In this document: positions 17,237 through 25,648 of the stretch, one piece after another
How the letters are laid out: each line of letters begins with the position of its first letter
How positions within the stretch are numbered: the first letter of the stretch is position 1
Assembly (NCBI GenBank): GCA_041743105.1
Contig: JBGTNI010000047.1
Coordinates: forward strand, 1-64,000
Source: QHCE01 sp041743105
GTDB lineage: Bacteria; Actinomycetota; Actinomycetes; Mycobacteriales; QHCE01
Length of the DNA stretch: 64,000 nucleotides
Direction: 5' to 3'
Position numbers and translations under genes: made by a program
Notes under the pieces: model-generated
The model's input: the letters and a program-made list of their open reading frames with translations, nothing else
Told to the model about the DNA's origin: nothing
The model's database searches: none

Positions 17237-17839
17237 TCAGGACGCCGACGGGGGCGCCGGACGAGGAAAGCCTGCCGTGGCAAGCTCCAGGTCGAACGGC
17301 GCAGGCAGGCAGATCGGCTCGCCGAACGGCACTCGCTCACTGTGCCGATAATCGCCGTCGGCCGGATCGGAGAACAGCGTCACCGTAGGGCCGTTGTCGT
17401 CCCAGCGATCGATCAGTAGATACAGCGGAACCGGAGCGTGCGCATATCCCCACCGCTTGGTCATACGGTCGTGCCACGCATTGCCGGCCGAGGTGATCTC
17501 TACGACCAAGCTGAGGTCCGAAGCGGGAACGGGTTCGTTCTCCGCACCGGTGGTGAGGCTGACCACTGGTCCGACCGCAAGGTCAGGTATGTACAGCGAA
17601 CCGATCGAGGCCACCGAAACCCCGAGTGTCTGATACACATCACAGTCCTCGTCCATACCTTTCACGAGAACGCGATGAACGATTCCTGAAATTCGGTTAT
17701 GCGGTTTCGGTGGTGGCGGCGTCATGGTTATTCCTTCTTCAAAGATCTCCGCGCGCCATCCATCGGGGAGGTCCAGCTCTTGCCAAGCGTGCAGCAGCGA
17801 ACCCCAATCCCAGCCCGCCTCCACCACGGCAGCAGTCAT
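17237..17839 (-). CDS. Uma2-family (DUF820) putative endonuclease
   Basis: A 200-residue protein of the PD-(D/E)XK-like Uma2 family. Hallmarks are PHNRISGIVHRVL, YIPDLAVGPV, the catalytic-looking LVVEITSAGNAWHDRMTKRWGYAHAPV (Glu, Asp and Lys of the fold) and PLYLLIDRWDD. The family is common in multicellular and actinobacterial genomes; its cellular role is not established. It lies between hemB and hemD, which are adjacent in mycobacteria, so it is probably a later insertion. Confidence 0.85.
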   Translation of the reverse strand: MTAAVVEAGWDWGSLLHAWQELDLPDGWRAEIFEEGITMTPPPPKPHNRISGIVHRVLVKGMDEDCDVYQTLGVSVASIGSLYIPDLAVGPVVSLTTGAENEPVPASDLSLVVEITSAGNAWHDRMTKRWGYAHAPVPLYLLIDRWDDNGPTVTLFSDPADGDYRHSERVPFGEPICLPAPFDLELATAGFPRPAPPSAS

Positions 17840-18078
17840 TCCCAGCCTCCTTTAGGTGCATGCGCTCACAGTGTACGTGGGAACGCCGCACTCCACAGAG
17901 TCTAATTCGTATGGAGTGCGACGCATGCGACAAGCATTCCAGTAGTGATTGCTCACGCAGATCCAAAACTCGTGGCTGTGCCCGACGAGTCGCGGTGGGG
18001 ATGGCCGGGAGACAATTCTCAGTGTCGGCAACAACCCGGTACACCGTCTAGTCGAGCAGTTCCACAGCTCCGGACGGT

Positions 18079-19659
18079 TTACCGAATTCCGAGGCGACCA
18101 GCCGTGGGACCTTGGATCTTTGCGCCACGGCGTGGTTTCACAGGGGCGGCAGCCATCTTCTCCCGAAGTTCCACCGCATATTGCGCCATCGCCTCCACCA
18201 ACGTTTGCACGTTCGCGGTCTCTGGCTGTACGTCCACCCGCAGCCCCACCTCCTGGGCAGTCTCGGCCGTCTTGGGACCGATGCACGCGATCACGGTACG
18301 GGCGTGCGGTTTACCGGCGATTCCGACAAGGTTTCGCACGGTGGAGGAGGAGGTGAACAGCACCGCATCGAAGCCCCCAGACTTGATCGCGTCGCGGATT
18401 TCGGCAGCCGGCGGCGAAGCGCGCACGGTGCGGTAGGCCGTCACGTCGTCGATTTCCCAGCCGCGCTCGATCAGCCCAGCCGCGAGGGTCTCGGTGGCGA
18501 TGTCGGCCCGCGGCAGCAGCACACGGTCGATGGGGTCGAGCACCTTGTCAAATGGTGGAAAGTCTTCCAGTAGACCGACCGACGACTGGTCACCGGTGGG
18601 GAGCAGTTCGGGGACTATGCCGATGCCACGCACTGCCTCGGCCGTGGCGTCACCGATGCAGGCGATCTTCACGCCTCCGAAATGCCGTGCGTCAAGGCCG
18701 TGTTCGCCGAACTTCTCCCAGATTGCCTTCACCGCGTTTGCGGAGGTGAAAACCACCCAGGCGTAGCGTCCGTCGACGAGCCCCTTCACCGCACGCTCCA
18801 TCTGGGCTGGGGTTCGGGGCGGCTCCACCGCAATGGTGGGTACCTCACACGCAATGGCGCCCCAAATCCGCAGCCGCGAGCTCATGGCGCCGGCCTGCTC
18901 TTTAGTTCGTGGCACCAGGATTTTCCAGCCGTAGAGCGCACGCGATTCCCACCAGCCCAGCTGCTCGCGCTGCGTGATGCCCTCGCCCATGGTGACCACG
19001 AGGCGTCCTACCAACCCAACCGCCGCGTCGGTAAGGCCCTGCAGCGTGGACGCTGACGTGGATTGGATTTCGGTGGTGGCCTCACCGGTAAGCGTCAACG
19101 CAGTGGTGTCGGCGACTCCGGCGGCCTGCAAGCCAGCTTGCAGCGCAGCAAGGTCTGTGGCATCCACCGTGATCGAGACAGCTCCGGCGGCAGTGGCCGC
19201 GGCAATGGCGGTGAAGTTCACCGCCATTGTGTCGGCCGCATCGACCAGGGTGCGCATCCCACCAAGCGGCGTGCCCGCGTAACTGGCCACACCATCGATG
19301 TGGGTGACGCCGGGCAGCACCTCCAGCGGCACATCGGCACTGGCGACGGCCCGCATCTCGGTGAGCACCGATGATGAGGACGCCGCATCGCCATGCACCA
19401 TCCGCACCACGCGACTCCCGCCACGCGCGGCCGTGATCGCCGCCTGCGCGATCTCGCCCGGACCGCCCTCGGCGACACCAACCTGTACGGAGTCATCGGC
19501 GGCGGCGGTGACGGCGGCAAGTAGGTCCGGGGGGAGACTGGCGTCATACATCAGCTGCTGCGCGCGACCCACTGCCTGCAATGCTCGGTGGGTAAGCAAA
19601 CCCGGATCGCCCGGACCTGCACTGGCAAAAGTGACGGCTCCGGTGGCGGCTGAACTCAT
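18079..19659 (-). CDS. hemD: HemD fusion: SUMT-like N-terminal domain plus uroporphyrinogen-III synthase
   Basis: A 526-residue two-domain protein. The N-terminal half resembles uroporphyrinogen-III C-methyltransferase: SAGPGDPGLLTHRAL and LPGVTHIDGVASYAGTPLGG. However, the usual GDPxxFGRG loop reads HGDAASSSSVL, so methyl transfer is doubtful. The C-terminal half from about 250 (GWKILVPRTKEQAG to NVQTLVEAMAQYA) is uroporphyrinogen-III synthase, with VVFTSANAVKAIWEK and VLFTSSSTVRNLVG. The start ATG overlaps the hemC stop by 4 nt, placing it in the rex-hemA-hemC-hemD run. Confidence 0.9.
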   Translation of the reverse strand: MSSAATGAVTFASAGPGDPGLLTHRALQAVGRAQQLMYDASLPPDLLAAVTAAADDSVQVGVAEGGPGEIAQAAITAARGGSRVVRMVHGDAASSSSVLTEMRAVASADVPLEVLPGVTHIDGVASYAGTPLGGMRTLVDAADTMAVNFTAIAAATAAGAVSITVDATDLAALQAGLQAAGVADTTALTLTGEATTEIQSTSASTLQGLTDAAVGLVGRLVVTMGEGITQREQLGWWESRALYGWKILVPRTKEQAGAMSSRLRIWGAIACEVPTIAVEPPRTPAQMERAVKGLVDGRYAWVVFTSANAVKAIWEKFGEHGLDARHFGGVKIACIGDATAEAVRGIGIVPELLPTGDQSSVGLLEDFPPFDKVLDPIDRVLLPRADIATETLAAGLIERGWEIDDVTAYRTVRASPPAAEIRDAIKSGGFDAVLFTSSSTVRNLVGIAGKPHARTVIACIGPKTAETAQEVGLRVDVQPETANVQTLVEAMAQYAVELREKMAAAPVKPRRGAKIQGPTAGRLGIR

Positions 19660-20714
19660 CGTGTTTCCCCTACTGAATAGATCTTTGTATCGGAAATTTC
19701 TTCGGTCAAGTTACCTATCAATGTCGCGGCGCCGGCGACGAGCAGGTCAGTGGCTAGCGCTCCCCCGACCGCTGCGGCATTGCTGGCTAGTTGGTGGTAC
19801 GGCACATACGCCGATCGGCGTAGCGCACGAGCACCGTCAATCGATAGAACAGCTGCGTGAAGTTCACATTGCGCGTCGGCGTCAAGTAAACCGCTCTGGA
19901 CCGAGCCGGCCTGCACGGAGGCAGACAGCCGGCCATAGACACCCAGCGGTGCCATACATCCGACCTCTAGTCGGGCAAGGACGGTTCGCTCGGCAAGCAC
20001 TACGGCCCGAGTCAATGGATCGTCCATAGTAGACAATAATTCGACTAGAGCGGTATCTGCCACCCGGCATTCCACGGCGAGTGCACCTTGAGCCGGGGCG
20101 GGCATCATCATCTCGATTGGAAGAAGCTGACTGATCGCGTCGAGCTGGCCGAGTCGAGCCAGCGCCGCCCCAGCAAGCACGACGCCGTCGAGTTCACCGC
20201 GGCGAACCTTCTCCAACCGGGTGTCCACGTTGCCACGCAATGGCTGACAGCTCAGGTCCGGCCGGATCGCTCGCAGTTGCGCCATGCGACGTGGAGCGCA
20301 GGTGCCGATTCTGGCACCGGTAGGCAGCTCGTGAAGGCTTGCCCCGTCGATGCTGACCAGCACGTCGTGGGCAATCTCCCGCTCGGGCACCGCGGCGATG
20401 GTCAGCTTCGATAGCGGTGAGTCCGGCGGCAGATTCCGGTCGGTAGGTAAATCCTTGTATGAGTGCACCGCGAAGTCGATTTCATCGGCCAACAGGGCGT
20501 CTCGCAGCGCGGTGGTGAACACACCCACACTGCCCAGCTGCTCGATGGGAGCATGCGAGCGGTCGCCGGCAGTGGTTATTTTCACCAGCTCTACACGACT
20601 ACTCGATGTGCATTCCAGCCGATCTGCTACCAACTGGGCTTGGCGTAGCGCCAGGACACTTGCGCGCGTACCCAGGCGGAGCGTGTGTCGTGGCGAGATC
20701 ACGGCGTGATTCAT
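19656..20714 (-). CDS. hemC: Porphobilinogen deaminase (hydroxymethylbilane synthase)
   Basis: Polymerises four porphobilinogens into hydroxymethylbilane. There are 352 residues. The catalytic Asp lies in VHSYKDLPTD (Asp88) and the dipyrromethane cofactor is carried on Cys253 in LEVGCMAPLG. GTCAPRRMAQLRAIRPDL and LRGNVDTRLEKVRRGELD are the expected substrate and cofactor loops. It overlaps hemA upstream and hemD downstream by 4 nt each, indicating tight coupling. Confidence 0.95.
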   Translation of the reverse strand: MNHAVISPRHTLRLGTRASVLALRQAQLVADRLECTSSSRVELVKITTAGDRSHAPIEQLGSVGVFTTALRDALLADEIDFAVHSYKDLPTDRNLPPDSPLSKLTIAAVPEREIAHDVLVSIDGASLHELPTGARIGTCAPRRMAQLRAIRPDLSCQPLRGNVDTRLEKVRRGELDGVVLAGAALARLGQLDAISQLLPIEMMMPAPAQGALAVECRVADTALVELLSTMDDPLTRAVVLAERTVLARLEVGCMAPLGVYGRLSASVQAGSVQSGLLDADAQCELHAAVLSIDGARALRRSAYVPYHQLASNAAAVGGALATDLLVAGAATLIGNLTEEISDTKIYSVGETR

Positions 20715-22066
20715 CGAGTCTCCTCCACGCTGCCGTGTTCGCGGGGAAGAGGCCGCGACTGCGCGGCAATAGCATGCTGCGTCCAGGCAGCCGCCTTGAC
20801 TGGAGCGGATACAGCGTCTAAGTCGAATAGCTTTCGAAGCGCGGTGGCGTAGTAGGAGCCACCCTGGGCCGCCGCTAGCTCTTTCGCTCGCACCGTTGGG
20901 TCATGCAGCAAGCTGTTGACCAGCCGGCGCATAGCACGCGCCACGTCGGCACGTTCGGTCTCGGTGAGCTGCTGTTGACGGGCGACCAGCCCCGCTATCT
21001 CGCGACGTACCAACTCGTCGGCGCGCTCACGTAGCGCCACGATGGTCGGCGTGACCTCGGCGGCGCGGCGAGCTGCGGTAAATGCGGCTAGCTCTTCGCT
21101 GAGGATCCGACGCGTAGCGGCTACCTGCTCGGTCGCCGCGCCAGGCAGCTCGGGCGCCTGCGCCAGTGTCACAAGATCGATAACTACGATCCCAGGTGCC
21201 GATCTCAACTCCGGGGCGACGTCGGCGGGCAGGGCAAGGTCGATCAGCAGCAGCGGACGGGCATGGGCCAGACGCGCGGCAGCGGCATGCGCGTCGAGCA
21301 CCGGCTGCGGCGAGCCGGTGGCGCATATGACGACATCCGCGCGGCACAGCGCCGTGCTGAGTTGGTCCATGGTTCCTGGCTGTGCGCCGACAGCGGTGGC
21401 AAGCTCGTTCGCGCGGCGCAGGCTACGACTGAGGACCCGAAGCTCCCTTACGCCGTGACGCCGCAGCGCCTGCGCCGCTAAAGTTCCCATCTGGCCGGCA
21501 CCCACTACGAGTCCGCTCTTGCCTTGTAACGAACCGATCTCCTTCACCCCCAGCCGCAGTGCACAATCGGCCACGCACGGCCGATTACCGGCTGTTGCCG
21601 CCTCGGTGTGAACGCGTTTACCAAGGTGCAATGCCCGCTGCATCACCTCATGCAGTGTGCTGCCGACTGTGCCCAATCGAGTGGCTTCGGCATACGCGGT
21701 GCGGACCTGACCAAGCACCTGCCGTTCACCTTGCGCCAGCGAGTCCAGCCCGGTTACGACCGTGAAGATCTGCCGAATGGCTTCGTCGGCGTAGTGCGCA
21801 TACAACGCTGGCGCGAGCTGAGTCAGGGATACACCCGAGCAGCGCGCCAGCACCGTTGCCACATCATTGAGGGCTCCGTGAAAGCTGCGTACCGCCGCAT
21901 AGACTTCTACCCGATTACAGGTCGAAACCACGATCGCTTCTACCACATCGGAGCTACGCAGCAGTTGGGATAGGACTTCGCGCGTCTGAGCGGTCCCCGT
22001 GGCAAGTGCCGCGAGCATCTGGGTCGGTGCAGTGCGGTATCCCACGCCGACGACAAGTAGCTTCAC
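20711..22066 (-). CDS. hemA: Glutamyl-tRNA reductase
   Basis: First committed enzyme of the C5 heme pathway: NADPH-dependent reduction of glutamyl-tRNA to glutamate-1-semialdehyde, the substrate of HemL. There are 451 residues. The nucleophile is Cys50 in VVSTCNRVEVYA; GERQVLGQVRTAYAEA and the NADPH-binding LVVGAGQMGTLAAQAL follow, with a C-terminal helical dimerisation region. Its start overlaps the rex stop by 4 nt, so a NAD(H)-sensing repressor directly precedes the rate-setting enzyme. Confidence 0.96.
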   Translation of the reverse strand: MKLLVVGVGYRTAPTQMLAALATGTAQTREVLSQLLRSSDVVEAIVVSTCNRVEVYAAVRSFHGALNDVATVLARCSGVSLTQLAPALYAHYADEAIRQIFTVVTGLDSLAQGERQVLGQVRTAYAEATRLGTVGSTLHEVMQRALHLGKRVHTEAATAGNRPCVADCALRLGVKEIGSLQGKSGLVVGAGQMGTLAAQALRRHGVRELRVLSRSLRRANELATAVGAQPGTMDQLSTALCRADVVICATGSPQPVLDAHAAAARLAHARPLLLIDLALPADVAPELRSAPGIVVIDLVTLAQAPELPGAATEQVAATRRILSEELAAFTAARRAAEVTPTIVALRERADELVRREIAGLVARQQQLTETERADVARAMRRLVNSLLHDPTVRAKELAAAQGGSYYATALRKLFDLDAVSAPVKAAAWTQHAIAAQSRPLPREHGSVEETR

Positions 22067-22863
22067 CTTGCCACCGCCATACGAGGAGCCTGCGGCAATC
22101 GAGTCGGTAAAGCAGTAATTTCCGAGGGCTCGGATTCTGAAACTTCGACCGTTTGCGACTCGGCCTGGGGCGAACTCTGCGGGGGTAATGGAAGCGAATC
22201 GCCGTTGCGGCGACGGTGTTCATGGAAGGACAGGATCTGTAGCTCCATGGCCACATCCACTTTCCGGACTTCCACCCGCTCAGGGACACTGAGCAGACAC
22301 GGCGCGAAGTTGAGAATGCTAGTCACTCCCGCGGCAACGAGCTGATCGCAAACCTGCTGCGAGGCGTGAGCTGGAGTCGCGATAATGCCGATCTCGGCCT
22401 TATGCACGGCTACGAGGGCGGCCAGCTGGTCCATTGCGTGCACCGTCAAGCCGGCGACATGCGTGCCGATCAAGCGCGGATCCGCGTCGGTAAGTGCCGC
22501 GATCCGAAATCCACGCGAACTGAAGCCGGCATAGCCGGCCAGTGCGCGCCCCAGGTGACCCGCGCCCACCATCACTACCGACCAGTCTCGACCTAAACCA
22601 AGTACGTAGGAGATCTCGTCGAGCAACTGCGCGACGTCGTAGCCCACACCCCGCGTGCCGTAGGAACCAAGATAGGACAGGTCTTTTCGAAGCTGAGCCG
22701 GATTGACTCCGGCAGCGCTCGCGAGCTCCTTGGAGGACACCGAACTCTGGCTGTCCTCACTTAGGTCGTGCAGTGTGCGCAGGTACAGGGGCAGTCGACT
22801 GACCGTTGCCGCCGGAATTTCCCGCTGTGTCAAGGCGTCGTCAGCAGGTAGTTGGTCGGTCAT
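22063..22863 (-). CDS. rex: Redox-sensing transcriptional repressor Rex
   Basis: About 266 residues. The N-terminal winged helix reads VSSKELASAAGVNPAQLRKDLSYLG; the C-terminal Rossmann domain has VMVGAGHLGRALAGY for NAD(H) and IGIIATPAHASQQVCD. Rex leaves DNA when NADH/NAD+ rises. ATG 22863 is chosen because the alternative GTG at 22929 falls inside the Rex operator. The last 40 residues are a Pro/Ser-rich tail beyond the usual Rex length. The rex-hemA-hemC-hemD order is the one described in Streptomyces coelicolor. Confidence 0.93.
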   Translation of the reverse strand: MTDQLPADDALTQREIPAATVSRLPLYLRTLHDLSEDSQSSVSSKELASAAGVNPAQLRKDLSYLGSYGTRGVGYDVAQLLDEISYVLGLGRDWSVVMVGAGHLGRALAGYAGFSSRGFRIAALTDADPRLIGTHVAGLTVHAMDQLAALVAVHKAEIGIIATPAHASQQVCDQLVAAGVTSILNFAPCLLSVPERVEVRKVDVAMELQILSFHEHRRRNGDSLPLPPQSSPQAESQTVEVSESEPSEITALPTRLPQAPRMAVAR

Positions 22864-22913
22864 GCGGCTCTCATAAGTTGGGCGTGAATGGTCGAGGCCA
22901 CCACGGTATCTGC

Positions 22914-22931
22914 TTGTGAACGAATGCACAA
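22914..22931 (-). promoter_or_regulatory. Rex operator (ROP) upstream of rex-hemACD
   Basis: TTGTGAACGAATGCACAA matches the Rex consensus TTGTGAANNNNTTCACAA at all but one defined position. It lies 51 nt before the rex start codon, the place expected for autoregulation of the rex-hem operon. The call rests on a direct consensus match; occupancy is inference. Confidence 0.85.
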
Positions 22932-22940
22932 AGTTGACAA

Positions 22941-23009
22941 TTAGAGGTGGCGCGGGTAGGGGGTTCGTAGCGCTGCGGTAGAACAGCTACCTATCCGCGC
23001 CACCTCTAA
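22941..23009. terminator. Long inverted repeat after the HAD gene, likely terminator
   Basis: The arms TTAGAGGTGGCGCGGGTAG (22941-22959) and 22991-23009 pair over 19 positions with one G-U type mismatch and enclose about 31 nt that can fold further (GTTC/GAAC). It lies 22 nt beyond the stop of the HAD gene and before the rex promoter, on the strand shared by both. Terminator function is the simplest reading. Confidence 0.6.
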
Positions 23010-23030
23010 GATCAGCGACCCCTATATGCG

Positions 23031-23801
23031 CTACGCCACGAGACGATCAACCATCTCGACAGCCTCGACCAGCGTGTGCACCACCGGCACACCGGTAGCT
23101 TCCAGTTGAGCTGCCTCGTTCATCCCGCCTGCGAAGAGCACACATCCCATGCCCAGGACGCGGGCGGCCGCGGCGTCGTCAAGGGTGTCCCCGACAAGCA
23201 CGATGTCGCGCGTCGGGGCAGCCTGCTCGGACTGCCGTGCTCCCCATAGCCCCAGTTGCGCCAGGTGCCGGCGTAACGGCTCGGTCTTGCCCTCCAGGTC
23301 ATCGAGGTTGTTATCACGGCGCCCGTCCACCCGAACGAAGTAGTCGGTGAGCCCGAACTCCGCCACCCGCGCCACGAGCTCGTCGTGAGTCCACAGCGAG
23401 AGCAGCGATTGGGTTCGGCCAAGGGCGCGCCAACGAGCTAACGCCTCCAGCGCACCTTGACTCAACCGACACGCCACCATCCGGCGCAGATAGGCCTCGT
23501 GGAACAGCTCATCTAGCCGCAGAAACTCCTCATGGCTGACGTCACGCCCGAAGACATTGGTGTAGAACCGCCGCAGCGGCCGAGCGAATGCGGCTCGATA
23601 CTGCGCTGCGGTGAGTGGGCCGGCACCAAGTCGACTCAGGCTTGTCGGCACGCTTTGGTCTGGGCGCGCTCCTGCACCTTGGCGGGGATCAACGTGCAGC
23701 TTTGCAAGCGCTTCATTGGTAGCTTCCAGCACCACGTCTGTATCGCACAGCAATGTGCCGTTCCAGTCCCATATCAAGTGCGGCGCCATACTGTTCACCA
23801 C
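23031..23801 (-). CDS. HAD-family hydrolase (phosphoglycolate-phosphatase-like)
   Basis: A 256-residue HAD phosphatase. Motif I is DWNGTLLCD near the N-terminus (the acid two positions after the nucleophile is Asn instead of Asp), motif II is SLWTHDEL, the Lys lies in LEGKTEPLRRHL and motif III is VLVGDTLDDAAAA. A helical cap lies between motifs I and II. Substrate unknown. The start is GTG 23801 or ATG 23789. Its upstream region carries one copy of a dispersed repeat that also precedes the chaperone/FtsK operon at 40.2 kb. Confidence 0.85.
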   Translation of the reverse strand: MVNSMAPHLIWDWNGTLLCDTDVVLEATNEALAKLHVDPRQGAGARPDQSVPTSLSRLGAGPLTAAQYRAAFARPLRRFYTNVFGRDVSHEEFLRLDELFHEAYLRRMVACRLSQGALEALARWRALGRTQSLLSLWTHDELVARVAEFGLTDYFVRVDGRRDNNLDDLEGKTEPLRRHLAQLGLWGARQSEQAAPTRDIVLVGDTLDDAAAARVLGMGCVLFAGGMNEAAQLEATGVPVVHTLVEAVEMVDRLVA

Positions 23802-23808
23802 AGTACTA

Positions 23809-23878
23809 CCGAGCAGTTCGTTACTAAGTCGGCTCGAAAGTAGCTCATGTGCAGGTGGAGAAGACTGTACTTGTCTAG
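23809..23878 (-). repeat. Dispersed intergenic repeat, copy A
   Basis: On the minus strand the copy starts CTAGACAAGTACAG, then has GAGCTACTTTC and ends GACTTAGTAACGAACTGCTC. The same three blocks in the same order occur at 47956-48026 (plus) and 40217-40320 (minus). It ends 8 nt before the HAD gene start and overlaps the stop of the glutaredoxin-like gene. It may be a shared promoter module or a small mobile repeat. Confidence 0.7.
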
Positions 23879-24153
23879 AGGGGACCAGCCGCGAGGTCGG
23901 CTAGTAACCGGTCCTCGTCGACACGCCAGAAGCCGTGCTCTCTGCCGTAGAGCAGTACCACAGGCACGCGATCTCCGTACTCATAGCGCAGGTCACCGTC
24001 ACTGTCGGCGTCGACGTCGCGCTCGGCCCATGCGACTTCCGCGACGCGACTTACCCGCGCGATAGCATCCCGGGCCGCATCGCAGAGGTGACAGTCGCGA
24101 CGACTCAGCAGGATGATAGGCGGCTGCACCGTCGGCGGGTTTAGGTCACCCAT
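23875..24153 (-). CDS. Glutaredoxin-like thiol protein (DUF836 type)
   Basis: A 92-residue thioredoxin-fold protein with CHLC at 21-24 (SRRDCHLCDAARDAI) and the cis-Pro segment RVPVVLLYG. Comparable genes lie near hemA in mycobacteria. Its TAG is part of dispersed repeat copy A. Probably a small cytoplasmic redox protein; the partner is unknown. Confidence 0.82.
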   Translation of the reverse strand: MGDLNPPTVQPPIILLSRRDCHLCDAARDAIARVSRVAEVAWAERDVDADSDGDLRYEYGDRVPVVLLYGREHGFWRVDEDRLLADLAAGPL

Positions 24154-24427
24154 AGCAGCGGTCCCTAACTCTCATGCGAAATTTCATTCTGACAATAATG
24201 CGCAGTCCGCGCAGCTCAGCGCGGTATTTGGTGCCCGATACTTGAACGAGCCAAAAGTAAACTCCGTATACGCCTGGTGTTGTGACACCGAACACGTATG
24301 ATCGCAGAGGTTACTTCCCGGTCGGTTCGGCGTGGCTTCAGCGTGGCACAGCTGCGCGCGAGGAGAAGCCGATACCGCCTGCAAGGCCCTGTACCGCAGT
24401 GAGCGCCACCATCGTGGAGGCATTAGC

Positions 24428-25384
24428 GTGCCCGATTACCGCATGACGCCTTCAGGCACATGCGCGCTGTTCGTGGCTCCAGCCTGCCTAGAAGCAGCTC
24501 AGCAGGATCGGGGCTTCTTGGCCGCTCGCGCCGTGACCGATGGCTTGGCAGCACTACGCGCCGCTATCTGGCTGGCAATCCAATCTGCTCCGGTTACGTC
24601 GCTACGACTTCCCGGCCAAGACAGTCGGCTCGGAAGTCGCCGTACCGTCGCCGCGCCGCTGCCGTTCCAGCCTTCCCGTGGGGGCGCCAACGATTCTGCG
24701 GGCACAGATCCTACTGGCCTCGAGCCCGATGACTTTGGGTCCCAAGACGACGACCACGGCCGTGACCACACTGGGCGCCACCGGCGATACGACAGCGAGG
24801 AAGCGTCGGATACCGACAGCTCCCCAGGTGAGATCTGGGACATCGTGCGCCGTGCCCAGCAGGGTGACTCCGAAGCCTTTGGTGAGATCTACGACCGCTA
24901 CCTGGACACGGTGTACCGATACATCTTCTTCCGGGTAAGCGCGGCAGCCCTTGCCGAGGATCTCACTAGCGAAACCTTCCTTCGGGCACTGCGCCGTATC
25001 GGCAGCGTGACATGGCAGGGGCGGGACCTAGGCGCATGGTTGGTCACCATCGCTCGCAACCTCATCGCCGACCATTACAAGTGCGGCCGTAGCAGGCTAG
25101 AGGTCAGCACGCCAGAACTCGTTGCCGAAGATCATGTCGATCACGGGACACACGGCCAACCTGAAGCCCAGACGATCGAGCACCTCACCAACCAGACACT
25201 ACTGAAAGCCGTGACCGAACTCCCCACCGAACAGCAGGAATGCATTGTGCTGCGCTTCCTCGATGGCATGTCTGTGGGTGAAACGGCGCAGGCGATGGGC
25301 AAGAACGACGGAGCGATCAAGGCGCTGCAGTACCGCGCGGTGCGCGCCCTCGCCCGCCTCCTCCCAGCCGGGTTCATGCCGTGA
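24428..25384 (+). CDS. ECF-type RNA polymerase sigma factor, BldN-like
   Basis: A 318-residue protein from GTG 24428, which is preceded by a full GGAGG 7 nt upstream; an earlier GTG at 24332 has no such site. Region 2 is seen in SEAFGEIYDRYLDTVYRYIFFRV and LAEDLTSETFLRALRRI, and region 4 in ELPTEQQECIVLRFLDGMSVGETAQAMGKNDGAIKALQYRAVRAL. About 130 residues of low-complexity sequence precede region 2, unusually long for an ECF factor but reminiscent of Streptomyces BldN, which is made with an N-terminal pro-sequence. The DUF5667 gene lies downstream across a 264-nt gap in which I see no gene. Confidence 0.85.
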   Translation: MPDYRMTPSGTCALFVAPACLEAAQQDRGFLAARAVTDGLAALRAAIWLAIQSAPVTSLRLPGQDSRLGSRRTVAAPLPFQPSRGGANDSAGTDPTGLEPDDFGSQDDDHGRDHTGRHRRYDSEEASDTDSSPGEIWDIVRRAQQGDSEAFGEIYDRYLDTVYRYIFFRVSAAALAEDLTSETFLRALRRIGSVTWQGRDLGAWLVTIARNLIADHYKCGRSRLEVSTPELVAEDHVDHGTHGQPEAQTIEHLTNQTLLKAVTELPTEQQECIVLRFLDGMSVGETAQAMGKNDGAIKALQYRAVRALARLLPAGFMP

Positions 25385-25648
25385 GGACCACAACCGGCAT
25401 CTACGACATCGGCCGAGCGCGATCGGACCGGACTAGGGCGTTAGGCAATAGGTCAAACACCCGATGTGAAATTCCACCGAACGGACCCGTAACTACTTGG
25501 CCCTCCGAACCGTTGAACCTGATGGCAGGCGGCATCGCGTTTCTAGATGGCGTCGTTAAATCGAAGCAAGCACTGCAATACATAATCGCCATGCTCACGC
25601 TCCGTGGAGTAGCGCTGACGTCGAATCGGGAAGGAGGTGGGCACCACA

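Noticed and set aside
22941..23009. A tRNA-like fold suggested by the long stem and GGGTTCG.
   Set aside because: No acceptor, D and anticodon arm pattern of the right sizes; a 19-bp terminal stem is not a tRNA.
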